A stretch of DNA of 64,000 nt, from NCBI RefSeq assembly GCF_026914185.1, contig NC_070561.1, positions 5,332,001-5,396,000 of the forward strand. Reading direction: 5' to 3'. This document shows positions 11,860 to 23,440 of the stretch, piece after piece (the first letter of the stretch is position 1; every line of letters begins with the position of its first letter). The DNA comes from Puccinia triticina. Its lineage: Eukaryota > Basidiomycota > Pucciniomycetes > Pucciniales > Pucciniaceae. Both the position numbers and the translations under genes were made by a program. The notes beneath the pieces are model-generated. The model did no database searches and was not told the DNA's origin. It saw only the letters and a list, made by a program, of their open reading frames with translations.

Positions 11860-13199
11860 TCTCGCACATCCAGCAAATATCAAATGGATAGTGGGACTGT
11901 TCGCGGATCTCAATCACTAGGCTATTGTTTTAACTGGAAAGGCATGCAAGATGGCTTCAGATGGCGTCCATCTATCTTCAAGTTTGCAAATTTCTTCAAT
12001 GGGAGTGTGTGGCGAAGAGTGGAGCTGATTATCTAATTGTTCTTAACCCTCACTCTTGCTTTTCTTCCTCTCCAGAAGTGTCCCAACTTGAAGAAGCATT
12101 GGAAACTTTGCTTGCCAGGGAAATGAGTGACAAGAAGGTGAACTGGGACCCTGCCAACCAGACAACCGCGTGTCCTTCATGAACACCATTTAGCATCTAA
12201 ACTACCTTTTGAGTGTGTCCTATTTGTTTGCTTCCAATCAAAGGCCAACACCAGCTGCAAGCTTGTTCCCATCCTTCAGAGGCAGCCAAACTCAACCTCA
12301 CAGAGTTAGCCGCTGCTCCTAAAGAGTCCTTCCAGTTATCACTTACTTTGTTTCTCATTGTGCAACCAAACGACTTGCTGTCAACAGTGGCAAATATAAT
12401 TTGAGAGAGATCAATAGCTTGGGTCAAGTACTTGCAGGTGTCATAATTGCTGAATCACAACTGCCTCATTAAATCTGAGCAAACAATTGTATTGGTGAAT
12501 CATATCCTACAACATGAGAAACACTATAGTGATTCTTTTGTTTGTTTAATGTAATGAGAATTTCATTGCATAAGCCATTGGGATTGGGATACATACTCTT
12601 TTGCTCTTTCTTGGCGGGGTTTTTATGGTACTGCTAAACAAAAAATGAAGCTATTTGAATAGCATCAATTTTCTATGTTAAATTTTCAGATTTGTGTAGG
12701 GAAGAACCTCCCTGTTTACAACATGTGGCAACTTTTCCCAGTAATTATACGAGGCACAATGGAGGACTTCTCATGGGCATTGAGAGACCTTTAGACGTGG
12801 CTGTAAATCCCAAATTAACTCAGTTATCAAAACAACAACCCACACAAAATAATATACTAAATCCTAGGCTTAAGAAATCAAGTATTTTTTGCCAAAAGTT
12901 AAAATTTGTGGTGTGTAAATTGAAATCAATAGGGGTTGCAGACCCAAGGGGAAGTCCTAAAATATCATGTAGAAACTATCCAATTTTGTACATAGTTTGT
13001 GCTGATAAATACCCACTTTTTGTTGTGATAGTTTGAAATCTGTTTGTTTTCTATCTCTTGTTGATTAGAGAAAAATTGTGGTTATTGCTGGTCAAATTTA
13101 ATGGTATACTACCCAGAGCCTGAGTTTAAGACTTGCAAAAGTTGTCAGTTAGCAGAATGTTGAACTGAACAATTACTAAGATTACAAGAAAACAGAGGC
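11860..13199. other. No recognisable gene (interior of large transposon)
   Basis: AT-rich DNA with short frames only (for example 12197-12427 minus, 12692-13036 plus), none with a known motif. It may hold the decayed rest of the captured TAF7 region or older internal transposon sequence. Confidence 0.5.
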
Positions 13200-13978
13200 C
13201 TGGGTGTTTTACCTTGGCTTTGCAGCGGCGGAGCCGCCTTGGCCTCTAGTTAAACTAAAAGTTGGCTTGGTATTATTGGGTTTAGATTTTTGGAATGTGG
13301 TAATGTTGCAGTCATTGAAATTGAAACCCATTTTCTTGGAAATGCGGGAATTAATTTGAATTTGGCTGATAAAAATGACAAAAAACTGTTTTAATAGGGT
13401 GAAAGTCTGAGTTAAGTCAAGGTTGGATTGCGGTGCCAATTCACTTTGGCCATATATCCTGTCCTCCTCACAAAAATGATCTAGTGAATTTTGTATTTTT
13501 TTGCTTTTCAAAATTCACATGTGCACATGCAAGTTAACCTTTTTGCACTTTGCTAATAGTCACCCTGATGTACGCGCGTACATTGAGGTGGAAATATCAC
13601 AGGTTGGGCCTTTCACAGCCACATGAAAAGTAAAAATTTTGTTTTGAGACACCTATTGTCCCCCTGATGTACGCAAGTACATGAGGGGAAAAAAATCACA
13701 GGCTGGGCCTTTCACATCTCCATGGAAAGGACACACTGGTCATGGAGCCAAGAAAGGACTACATTCTGGATGAGTTCTGGATGAATTATAGATGAGTTCT
13801 GGATGATTTTTTGGCAAGTTATGGTTTATTTCAGGATGATTTCCAACTGATTTCCACACTGACTTCCAGTCTTGTTCATACCTATTCAATATTGCTTTAC
13901 CAAAGGCCTCCAGCACAGTTATGGAAAAAAGTTACGGTAAGGCACTCCCTGGGGAGTGGGAACATATCTCCCCTGGTG
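13200..13978. repeat. Right subterminal region of the large CACC transposon
   Basis: Contains GCAGCGGCGGAGCCGCCTTG (about 13224), two palindromes of the form TGTACGCGCGTACA (about 13570 and 13669), a run of GATGAGTTCTGGATGA-like repeats, and finally the 38-bp terminal repeat. The same succession of motifs occurs at 18040-18915. Subterminal repeats of this kind are typical transposase-binding regions in CACTA elements, which is an inference here. Confidence 0.6.
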
Positions 13979-13981
13979 GAT

Positions 13982-16085
13982 TGAGGGGAGCAGTCCACAG
14001 GAGAAGCTCCGCGTCCACAAACTCTGGCCTTCATCTGCTCCCCCAAAGCCATCCAGCCACACGTCCAGACAATTGTCTCGGCCCGGAAAAAGGTTGAGGA
14101 GCAGATGTGGAGGATCCCCAACCAGGGCCTCGTCCAGTTTGTTAGTTTCTCAATAAGGCTACTTTTCATCTTATCTATTATGATTCGTGACGTATTCTCT
14201 AATCCAATAGTCCTCCGGTCCTGGTCGACGCTGCAATAATCAAACATCAAAAGCCCCAGGCTCAGAGCCCTCATTAGCTTACTTCAACTTGACCGCCAAA
14301 CTTTCCGAACAAATTGGAGTACTAAGTGACTTTTCTTTTTTTTTGCCTCGTTGAACCATTTTGAAACTTACTATTATGGTGATGCAGAATAAACTGGATC
14401 ATGTATATACAGAATGTTATTGAAAAATTGGAATAAGGAAGTCAAAGTCACCCTTACTTGCCTGTGCCCGCTTCTCCGTTGCTTTCCATAACTCATCCAT
14501 CTCATATTTGACCACGCTGGCCGCATTGTCCTCGAAAGGCTTTCCGCCGGCCTCGACCGCGTAGACTACATCCTAAAGGCTATCGGCGCTTCCGCCGGCA
14601 TTGCTCGGGCTTTTGAAGAGTTGAACCTTTTATCCAATCTGCATCCCCTTTTCTATTGAATTCTCAGTAGTAGCATACTTGTCAACCGGTCATGTAGTGA
14701 TACTCATAGTTGTAAACCTAAATGAAACCTAATTGAATGTTAGTCTAAATAATAATCGTGTACCGCTTTCTATTTCTCTTTTCTTCATTCAGTTACTCAT
14801 TTCTGTCTCAACTCATATCACACATCAGGTGTGCTTGCTAGTCGTCTCAACTCAGTCTTGTGTCGTGTTCCAACTAACTCGCTGGTCTTTATAAAGACTC
14901 TCTGCGCCTAGACGTTCTATATTTTCCTCACACTTCACCATCACCTTATCTCATCTTCCTTCACACCTTTTCCTCCTCTGGAAGACTGTCGTCCACACCA
15001 GCCCGCTGCTGGAGGGTCAAGTAAGAAGAGAAGAGGATGGGGCTCATACGCTCGCGTCCCGTCTGGGAAACCAACTACTACAGCCCCTGTATCCTCCTGT
15101 ACGCCGGCTATCACCATCCTCCCCATCCCCTCTTTGTTGTCTGAGAAAAAGCGGCTGGTTGCCAAGCAAATGTCGCGAAAAAGCTAGCTTCTTTGCCGAC
15201 TACTCGCGGCTTGCTCCGATGTCTCGGACATGGACAGTGAGCATCAGGAGCGGACGAGGATACGGTAGGAGGCCACTCTCAACACAGAATCCGGCCGGCA
15301 TGAGCAAATCTAGCGTCGCCATCCTCAAAGCAGTTGATAGCCAACAAAGGGCTGTTGGTGTACAAAAATATGCTTTGAATCAGTGCCAAACACACCGCCT
15401 TGTCTCAAAAAAAAAAAGAAAGGGATGGAGGGGATCTGGACGAGGAGAAGAGGCGGGGGTGGGCAATATCGCGTGCAAACTGGCCAACTGACCCGTCAAT
15501 CTCTTCCTTTCTTCCGCACCACCCCCACGAGCGCGGGCGGGAGAAGGACTGGGTATTTGTCTCAACTTTACTGTCAGGCATTCTTTCAATTGTTTCAACT
15601 TCAGGCACGCCCCGAACCTCCTGTCCCTCTTAATTTTCTTCCTTGGAGACTCTGTTTATCCTGATGAGCCAAGGAATAGAGAGCCTCACCACACTTGTCA
15701 ATCCAATGAATTGCATGAGCTGATTAAAAAAAATTGGACAGTTATTGAGTGAGGATGAAGTCCTCTAATCATTGTGTGGGATTCTCAACTTCTGAGGAAG
15801 GAAAGTGGAAACAAAGAAGAGATGTGCACTCAGTATTGAGGCTTGAGACAAAAGGGGCAGTGAGGATATAGAGCTCACCAAATGCGGCTCAAGGGTGTGC
15901 GGAGTCAAAAATAGGAGAGGAACAATGGTTTGAAATTGCTTGTATCAGGCTAGAGTTACATATATAGACCAACTACAAGCGTTCAACATATGGTTGGCAA
16001 GAAAATGAATACAAGGATGTTGAATTGAAAAGATAAAAGAAATCAAAAGACATTCAACCTTTCACATCAGTAAACACACACACAT
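13982..16085. other. Gene scraps and unassigned DNA
   Basis: Several short stretches look protein-coding but join into no gene I recognise: about 14030-14150 reads ...QPHVQTIVSARKKVEEQ on the plus strand; 14510-14640 reads HAGRIVLERLSAGLDR and onward; and 14990-15190 gives a Ser/Pro/Lys-rich frame. An AG after 14270 and GT-like donors suggest introns. These are probably exons of one or more degraded host genes. Downstream to 16085 I see nothing definite. Confidence 0.35.
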
Positions 16086-17021
16086 TAGAGATCGCCGAGT
16101 GGACCCGGGTGCCCGTGGCGGGTGCGGGTACCTGCGGTCATTTTAGGCATATTTAGATACCCGGACTCGGACCCGGCACCCATAGGGCGGGTACCGGCGG
16201 TACCCGTGGCGGGTATCACGGGTACTGCCTACGATTCAACCCTCTAGCCGGTCTATGCCGGCTTCGAGGGTGGTGTAACCTCTTGATGACCGACACAGAC
16301 CGGTCATCAAGGGTGTATATACCCTCTCAATGTCTGGTCTGTGCTGGACACCGAGAGGGCATACAGTCTTGATGACCGGCACAGACCGGACATCAAGAGG
16401 GTGTGTGCATACCCTCCCAATGTCTGGTCTTAGCCGGTCATCGAGAGTTTACACCACCCTCGAAGCCGGCATAGACCGTCATCGAGGGTGTATACATATA
16501 CCCTCTCGGTGCCCGGTCTGGGCCGGATATCGAAAGGGTATGTCTGCGTGTGAATTCTTGATGTCTGGTCTGGGCCGGACATCGAGAGTGGATGCCCTCT
16601 CGGTGTCCAGCACATACCGGACATCAAGAGGGCATACATACACCCTCCCGATGTCCGCTGTGTGCCGGACATCGAGAGTGTATGCCCCCTTGGTGTCCAG
16701 CACATACCGGACATCGAGAGGGCATATCCCGCTGTCCGCTCTGTGCCGGACATCAAGAGTGTATGCCCTTGGCGTCCAGCATGTGCTGGACACCAAGAGG
16801 GTTAGGTTAGCGGGGGCCATGATCGCGCTGCAAAAGGTCGTCCGCGACTGCTCGTCTCCAGACCTTTTGCAGCGGGTACCTGGACGGGTACCCGCCATCC
16901 AAAATTTACATAAATACCCGGATCCGCACACGGCACCCGCGGGCGGGTACCCGCCAAGGGCTGGCGGGTACCCGCCCACGGATACCGGGTACCCCCCACG
17001 GGTACCCACGGGCAATCTCTA
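16086..17021. mobile_element. hAT-like non-autonomous element with GGTACCC arms
   Basis: The ends are TAGAGATCGCC and GGCAATCTCTA (inverted), flanked by a perfect 8-bp duplication ACACACAT (16078-16085, 17022-17029). TAGAG-type ends with 8-bp duplication point to the hAT superfamily. The terminal 100-150 bp on both sides are packed with GGGTACCCG-like units, so the arms pair with each other. The centre is a CCGGACATC minisatellite. No transposase. A related element lies at 47908-48583. Confidence 0.85.
16240..16800. repeat. Minisatellite of CCGG-centred dyads (locus 2)
   Basis: About a dozen degenerate units carrying GATGTCCGG or TGTCTGGTC paired with CCGGACATCGAGAG, spaced 45-70 bp. The dyad arms relate this array to those at 1-345 and 37385-37900. 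It forms the core of the hAT-like element. Long frames read through it (16330-17022 plus, 16479-17015 minus) but consist only of repeated units. Confidence 0.8.
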
Positions 17022-17029
17022 ACACACAT

Positions 17030-18039
17030 CAGAGGATAAGAGGTATCAAGAAAATTTTACTATCTTATCTTACCAGGGTACAAATACTACAAGGCAGGAA
17101 GATGCATACATGACCAATCATAACATACAGACCATTAGATATGAGAGAATATAGGTGAGACAGACTAGGATCTGAGGAAATCTTGAAATGGGGTGAGCAA
17201 GGACAGGCAGAAGGCAGAAAAAGGAGGCAGAGGCCAAAAACTCAACAGATTGTTTGTGAAATCAAATCCATTGACATGGCAAAAACATCCAAGCGGGTGG
17301 ATAAATTTGGATAATTTAGCTTGAATGAGCAGGATGAATTGGTTTGACCCTAATTGGTCAGAGTCATGTTTGGAAGAGAAGTGGAAAGACTGTTAAGTGT
17401 GTTGTTGGGCCAAACTGAATGGAAGTTCCAGGCTGGTGGTGTTGGGGGAAGTGGAGCAGGGGGGGGGTGGCACTGCCGAACGGGTTTTATTGGTTACAAC
17501 CCCCCACAATAAGGTCAACAGGGGGTGACCAATTTAATATCAGTCTCCCAGACCAAAATGATGTTGACAGGGCCCACCAATGCACTATCCCTTTGCTTTA
17601 AGGTATTTGTGGGCCGGGGTTGCAACCAAAACAACCCCCTTTTTAGTGTGGGAGACAGATGGAGGGAGAGGGGGGGGGGGGGGGGTTCCATGGCAGGGGT
17701 TTAGAAGTATAAACCTGAAATTGCTGTGGCGTAGCCGCCTTGAACTGCTTAATAACTATCCTCAATTGCTCAATTGACCTGAGGCTGATCTCCTCAAATG
17801 ACAAGTGGTGCTCAATTGACAAAAGTTCAATTATTTTCTTCCAGAAATAGAATATTGCCACTCCTGATGTGTGAAGGGAAACATGAAATTCTATGTGATT
17901 GAATTTGTGATCATTTTTGTAATTTTATTTTCCAGAGCAAGGGCAGTCCTGAACAGTATACTTTATTCCATTGCTTAAAATATGATTGCTGTTGATTTAG
18001 GAATTATTTTCTGCAGTGGGATTCAGATTTCATGCCATG
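17030..18039. other. No gene seen
   Basis: Low-complexity and AT-rich sequence with a G-run at 17671-17686 and no frame with recognisable content. The GGCGTAGCCGCCTTG motif near 17725 resembles one in the subterminal repeats at 13224 and 18055. Confidence 0.4.
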
Positions 18040-18915
18040 AGAGGCTTACATCCTGCAGCGGCGTAGCCACTTTGGCCTCTAGTGTTGATCAATTTCTCTA
18101 TGTGCAAGGGGTTTCACACAACATAAATGTGACTAGCTGGGGCTTTAATGGCTTTCTGACCAGTTTTTAATTGTCATGGAGTTGTGAAAGGCCCCTCTGG
18201 TGATCTGTCACCACAATGTACGCGCGTACACAAAGGTGACATTGTAAAAATGGAAAACAGCTCACATGCATGTGCATGGAGACATTGAAAAACAAAAAAC
18301 CATAAAAACAAATCACAATCTTATATGTGTTAAGAATCCAGGTTGTCTAGCTGAACAACAAAACTCCAAGCTTGACTTGACACATACTTTCACCTTATTT
18401 TCATCCTTTTTTTGGCTCAATTATAGATGATACCTGCCTTTATTTAGGGAAATATGACAATTCAGGTGGGCCTTTTACATCATTCTAACCGGTGTGTATG
18501 TGTTGTTGATCTGAAAGAGGCCCAGCCTACAATTTGTAACAACATTTTACAAGCGCACATGAGGGAGAAATTAGCAAAGTGAAAACAGTGAACACCCTCA
18601 TGAGCATGTGAATAATATGAATTGAATCCCAAGAAATCATCACAATCAACAAACAGGTCAAATTGAGTTATGATTTAATTGCGGCCAGTGTGTCTTGGTT
18701 GTTTCAGCTGTGTTCTGATTGAGTTCCAGTTGAGTTCTGCATGAATTCTTGATGATTTATGGATGAATCCAGGATCAGTTTCAGAACGGTTGTGGATGAG
18801 TTCAAGCATTGTTCATTATTTCTTACACTAATTTCACCAAAAGCATCCAGCACAGTTCCGGAAAAAGGGTACGGTATGGCACTCTCTGGAGAGTGCGCCA
18901 AAATCACCCCTGGTG
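18040..18915. mobile_element. Orphan right end of a second CACC-type transposon
   Basis: Parallels 13200-13978 motif for motif: GCAGCGGCGTAGCC, TGTACGCGCGTACA near 18218, the GATGAGTTC run, CATCCAGCACAGTTCCGG, and a terminal GGCACTCTCTGGAGAGTGC ... CACCCCTGGTG ending at 18915. The terminus differs from the 38-bp repeat of the big element in its middle bases, so it is a diverged family member. I found no matching left end (CACCAGGGGTGATTTTGG) in the window. The element is truncated or its left part was lost. Confidence 0.6.
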
Positions 18916-20354
18916 ACTTTTATATAGAAAAATCATCATCCTTATCTTCAAATACTGAAAATTAACAATCTTATGGCCCCAAGGGGGGCATGAATCCTTC
19001 CATCCCTTCATCATTTCATCCATTTGAACGTATAACTCATCCTCTTTTCTATCCGTCTTAGAATATCAACCTCAAACCAGATAAACCATAAGAAGAGACA
19101 TCACCCAACCTCATTGAAAATATGTAGAACACTAACAAATCAACTAGGAAAACTCAGGCTGCTCATGCCACATCCTTCTGAATATAATTGGACAATTTTT
19201 CACATCTGTTTTTCTCCAAGAATTTGCCATTTGTATGCCATGAGATTGTGAGTTTGTGGTAAACATATCATTGTAATTTCTGGAAGAAATTGAAAAGGAC
19301 AGTAGATAAAATGGGCTAGAAAAGATTTCATTCAACATAAGTGTCAAAGATTTCATTCAACATCAGTGTCAACCAGGGTTTTAGTTTTGAAGCATTGCAC
19401 ATCTTGCCCAGTAGACATGAATGCGCTAGGTGGGCACCAAACAAAAACCAGCCCTTTTAAATTTATTGCCAGGTAAAAATGACACATTCAAAACCAGCTT
19501 ACTATAGGAGCATTTGTTTGAGTTGAAGTTGATTGTGCATGAAAGGGGATGAAAATTCACGATTGGGAATTCCATACTCCTCCTCTAACTTGATGCATCT
19601 TGCAATGGAAGATTTGAGGTGAGACAAAATCAGCTAATCAAGAAATAAATCCAAGGAGATCAGTTCTCCTTTTCAAAGCACTGAATGTAGAATCTTCTTT
19701 TCAAAGCACTGTGAATTTAGAAATCATACTTACTGGCCACTATGATGCAATTGGCCAAGTTGCAGACCTGATGTGCAGTAAGGGCCGGGATGAACACAGC
19801 TTCACCAGGGCCCTAGATCTCACAAAAACATGGTGTCAGATGATGGCTTCTCTTTGTTCTCTTTGTAGGCTGGAAAAGGGGATAGACACACCCTGGGAGC
19901 AACAAATTACTAACCTGCTTGACCTCCCAGCCCTTCACACCATGTTTCTCCCTCAATGAATGCCTCATATCAGGATCTAAAAAGGTGCTTGAACTGCAGT
20001 TTTGAAATCACTTGTCAACAAAAGCAGCAAGCAAGGAGAGTAAGAATAAGTAAACAAACATGTGGATTGGATCATTCCTCCTGCGTTTGGCATCCTCAAC
20101 TGTGATACTATTCTCCTTGGCTTGATGTGTGTACAGAAATTCTCGTAGAGCATTAGAATCATTGGCATGATAAAGATGCCAGACAGCCTGTATATGTAAT
20201 TGTGTTAATATGTGTCACACACTTTCAGAGGCCTCTGGGAGAATAGAAAAGGACCTACACAAATTTCTCCATGCCGTGCATAAGTCTGGATGTTGACTGC
20301 ATCTAGGTATATGAGATTATGACAAAGACATTAGCTTGATCATGTAGGCAAAGG
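18916..20354. other. No gene seen
   Basis: AT-rich DNA with short frames only. An 82-codon frame at 19711-19959 (plus) has two CxxC-like cysteine clusters but no family I recognise. Confidence 0.4.
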
Positions 20355-20655
20355 TTTTTTTTTGGGGCAGGCTAAATGCACACCAAAAAATTACTTCATC
20401 CACTCCAAAAATGGAGTGAACAGTAGTCCACTCCAACTTTCATTGGAGTGAACCATAGTCTACTCCAAATTTTGTTGGAGTGAACAAAATTACACTCCAA
20501 AAAAGCCTGTTTTTTGGAGTGTAACCATGATGCACTCCAAAAATTTTGGAGTAAACCCAATTCCACTCCAAAAATATTTTTTCCAAGCAACATTTTTTTC
20601 ATTTTTTATTTTGGAGTGCACAGATGTTCATTCCAAATTTATTGGAGTGGATTAA

Positions 20656-20864
20656 GGGCCTGTACCATAGAGCATGAAAATTGAAATTTTCCAAATTTAT
20701 TTGCCTCAAAATTTCTTGGGACAAAAACTGAGCCTGGCCAAAATGTAGGCTTGAGCCCAAATGTGAAGAATTTCAACTTTTGAATCCTCCGCTAGTTTTC
20801 AATTTTTGTGTACAGGGCAAAAAAAGTTGAAGTTTTCTAAAATTGAGGCCCATGGTACAGGCCC
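20656..20864. mobile_element. PIF/Harbinger-like MITE, 209 bp
   Basis: Perfect 13-bp inverted ends GGGCCTGTACCAT / ATGGTACAGGCCC with a TAA duplication on both sides (20653-20655, 20865-20867). GGGCCTGT ends with TAA/TTA targets are the signature of Tourist-type MITEs. No coding capacity. Confidence 0.85.
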
Positions 20865-20988
20865 TAAGGTTTCTCAAATTTAAAAAAATGCAATTTTAAA
20901 TCTGTACAATTGAAACTTGCATGTAATTTTGAAAAATGTATATTCCAAGTTCTTGGGGTGGAGTACCAGGAAAACCTTAGGGCAGTAG

Positions 20989-21458
20989 CAAGGGTGAAAG
21001 CGCTGCGCTTCAAAAAGCGCAGCGCAGCGTGAAGCGCAGCGGTTTTTGTGGCCGCTGCGCTGCGCTGAAAGTAGCGGCCCCGCCCGCTGCGCTACCGCTT
21101 TTTGGGTCTGGCAAGAAGCAGGGACCCGCTACTTTCAGCGGTAGCGCAGCGGAACCTTCGCTGCGCTACCGCTTTTTGAGCTGGCCGCGTAGCGCTCCCC
21201 CGCTGCCAGCCAAAAAAGCGCAGCGCAGCGCAAAGCGCAGCTGTTTTGGTGGCCGCTGCGCGGCGCTGAAAGGAGTGGCCCCGCCCGCTGCGCTACCGCT
21301 TTTTGGGTCGGGAAAAAAGCGGGGCCCCGCTATTTTCAGCGGTAGCGCAGCGGGACGGGCGCTGCGCTACCGCTTTTTGGGCTGACCGCGCAGCGGTTCC
21401 CCGCTGCGCTGCGCTAAAAGACCGCTTTTTTGTAGCGCAGCGCAGCGTTTCAGCCTTG
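20989..21458. mobile_element. GC-rich foldback element, CAAGG family, copy 1
   Basis: The ends are CAAGGGTGAAAGCGCTGCGC and its near-complement ending TTTCAGCCTTG. The flanks GCAGTAG (20982-20988) and GAAGTAG (21459-21465) agree at 6 of 7 bases. The interior is two tandem units of about 205 bp made of GCGCAGCG-type words in both orientations, so the whole element can fold. Copy 2 at 44050-44245 has a perfect 7-bp duplication. The high GC contrasts sharply with its surroundings. Superfamily not assigned. Confidence 0.7.
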
Positions 21459-22099
21459 GAAGTAGTAGGCAGGTGACATGAACCAACCAAATTTAATCCC
21501 CTTTAATTTATTTCTGGTTCAGGTTTTAGTCATTGTAGAAACTGAAAACATTTTACATACATAATTTTTGATGTATTTTAAATACACATATGATGCTGAC
21601 ATAAGGTTTGATTCCTCTTTAAGAACCCTGACTTATTTTACTGCAATACTGTTGAAAACCACTCCAATAAATTTGGAGTAAAAATCTGTGCACTCCAAAA
21701 AAATGAATCATTTTACCTTGGAGAAAATATTTTTGGAGTGGAATTGGGTTTACTCCAAACTTTTTGGAGTGCATCATGGCTACACTCCAAAAAACATGCT
21801 TTTTTGGAGTGTAATTTTGTTCACTCCAACAAAATTTGGAGTAGACTATGGTTCACTCCAATGAAAGTTGGAGTGGACTACTGTTCACTCCATTTTTGGA
21901 GTGGATGTAGTAATTTTTTGGTGTGGATTTAGCCTGCCCCCTTTTTTTTTGTGGAGGGGGGGGGGAGGGGCAGAAAAAAATGCTTACCAGATGTATCCAT
22001 ATGAAGACTAGAGGAATTCATGAGAATGAAATCAGTTTCCATTGAAGTGAGACAGGAGCAAGATGGATACAAACACAGTTGAGCCATGAGATACAGCTT

Positions 22100-23234
22100 T
22101 GTCAGTCGGGCTACTACAAGAAGTTAGAGCCCGGCTAACTATTTGTATTATATGTACATAGTCACACTAAAAAGAGTAAAGACAAAAACAATATACAATA
22201 CCTTTTTGTATCATTAGTAGCAGCACAGAGCGCCGCGCATAAAAGAGAAAAATACATTTATTATTGAATATTAAGTGCTGTGCAGAGCGCTGCTCAAAAT
22301 AATATTCATTATGCATCCCCTTGACTGCAGAATAGAGTTGAGGAGACATTGACAGAACTCCTGCCGGAAGAATCGGCCAGAGAAGGAACATATCTATGTT
22401 CAAAACCCGTTCTCAGGCCAAGAGAATGGGTTTGCAATTCTTGAACTAAACAAACAAAAATTGAAAGTTTGATTGGAAACGGCTGGAGGAGAGTAGCAAA
22501 GAAGTAAACTACTGCTTCTACCCTGGCCAAAGATGAACAACCAAAAAACAACACAAGGAGTAGAACTCTTTGTCAGACCGAGGAAGAGCACCACTTGTTG
22601 TTGAGTAAGATGAACAGGAGTGATGTGAATAGAACATATGATCACTCCTGTCAGAACCAGTCTTTCCCGCGGCCAAGAAGCCGCAAGGAATTTGCAAAAC
22701 AAAAAGGTGACCCCACCAGTCACAGCAAGATCACATAAAGGGAGGCTTTTGAGTGAGTAAAAGCCTCCGCAGATTCATACCAACCACTTTGTCGCCATAC
22801 CAGCCCCGCCCTAGTCTACCCAACCAGTTCGCCTGCCTGTTATTGCTCTGATTTTGGTTCATTGAGTCATCTGTTGTCTTTTTTTGCGGACCCTCCTCAC
22901 AAGTAAGTCTGCTATTTCCTTTTTCTACCATGATTATATTCCAAATCCTCCTCCTGGGAACGTTTTCTACGTTCTAAATACCCCCTTAACTGGGCCCCAG
23001 ACGTCACAGGCTTTAAAAAACCTCTGCGCACCCGTGCGCAGATCCTGTAAGACTTTCAGAGGGCACTCAAACACCCCAGGCGCTCCTGGCCCCTCCGTTA
23101 AACCCCTTTTTGTTTTCATCAAAATAAATTTAAAGTTATCTTTCACCTTTTTACCGCGCGCACCACTGCACCGCTGCGCAGTCGCTGGTGTAGCTAGAGG
23201 AGTACATATACTCTTGGCATCACCACGCCTGACA
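22100..23234 (-). mobile_element. Solo LTR, family LTR-B, copy 1
   Basis: 1135 bp, beginning TGTCAGGCGTGGTGATGCC on the minus strand and ending CCCGACTGACA, with a 5-bp duplication AGCTT (22095-22099, 23235-23239). Its full length aligns in order with the interrupted copy at 38203-41158, including GCGCAGGxCCTGTAAGAA and GTTCTCAGGCCAAGAGAA segments. No internal region adjoins it, hence a solo LTR. Confidence 0.93.
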
Positions 23235-23440
23235 AGCTTTATCAGAGTTTTTCATAGCTATGTACATCTATTTCACACAAGATGTGTTAGCTTTTGGGTG
23301 ACATAAGTGGAGTTGGAAATTGGACTAACCTTTGGTCCGCTATTTTGTATCACCATATGTTTTTTGAAAAATATGATGAGTGTGTGAGTAGATGGGAAGG
23401 AAATGGTAAAAGAATACTAGGTTGTCTGCAGAAAAAAAAA

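Larger units (their letters stand above)
3308..13978. mobile_element. Large CACC-ended DNA transposon carrying TAF7 sequence (Pack-type)
   Basis: The ends are perfect inverted copies for 38 bp: 3308-3345 starts CACCAGGGGAGATATGTTCC and 13941-13978 is its exact complement. Immediately outside is a 3-bp target duplication GAT (3305-3307, 13979-13981). CAC-type ends with a 3-bp duplication fit the CACTA (CMC) superfamily. Removing the nested copia insertion (4994-10423 plus 5 bp) leaves about 5.2 kb. I find no transposase; the recognisable cargo is a decayed TAF7 gene. This suggests a non-autonomous element that captured host DNA, though insertion of an element around an old resident pseudogene cannot be excluded. 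The right-end subterminal 780 bp is shared with the orphan end at 18040-18915. Confidence 0.8.
20364..21941. mobile_element. Mutator-like TIR element with hairpin-studded arms (nest outer layer)
   Basis: Inverted arms of about 285 bp (20364-20650 and 21660-21941) begin GGGGCAGGCTAAAT. They are built of ACTCCAAA...TTTGGAGT dyads, so each arm is also a series of small hairpins. Nine T residues lie on each side (20355-20363, 21942-21950), compatible with the 9-bp duplication of Mutator-like elements, but homopolymer flanks are weak evidence. It contains two further insertions: a PIF/Harbinger-like MITE and a GC-rich foldback element. Confidence 0.7.

Noticed and set aside
10981..11913. 310-codon minus-strand frame
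   Set aside because: Antisense of the acidic TAF7 tail; no family-like content.
20355..20363. 9-bp target duplication as proof of a Mutator element
   Set aside because: Both flanks are T runs, so the match could be chance; kept only as supporting evidence.
21029..21490. 118-codon Ala/Arg-rich frames
   Set aside because: Read in both strands through GCGCAGCG repeats of a foldback element.
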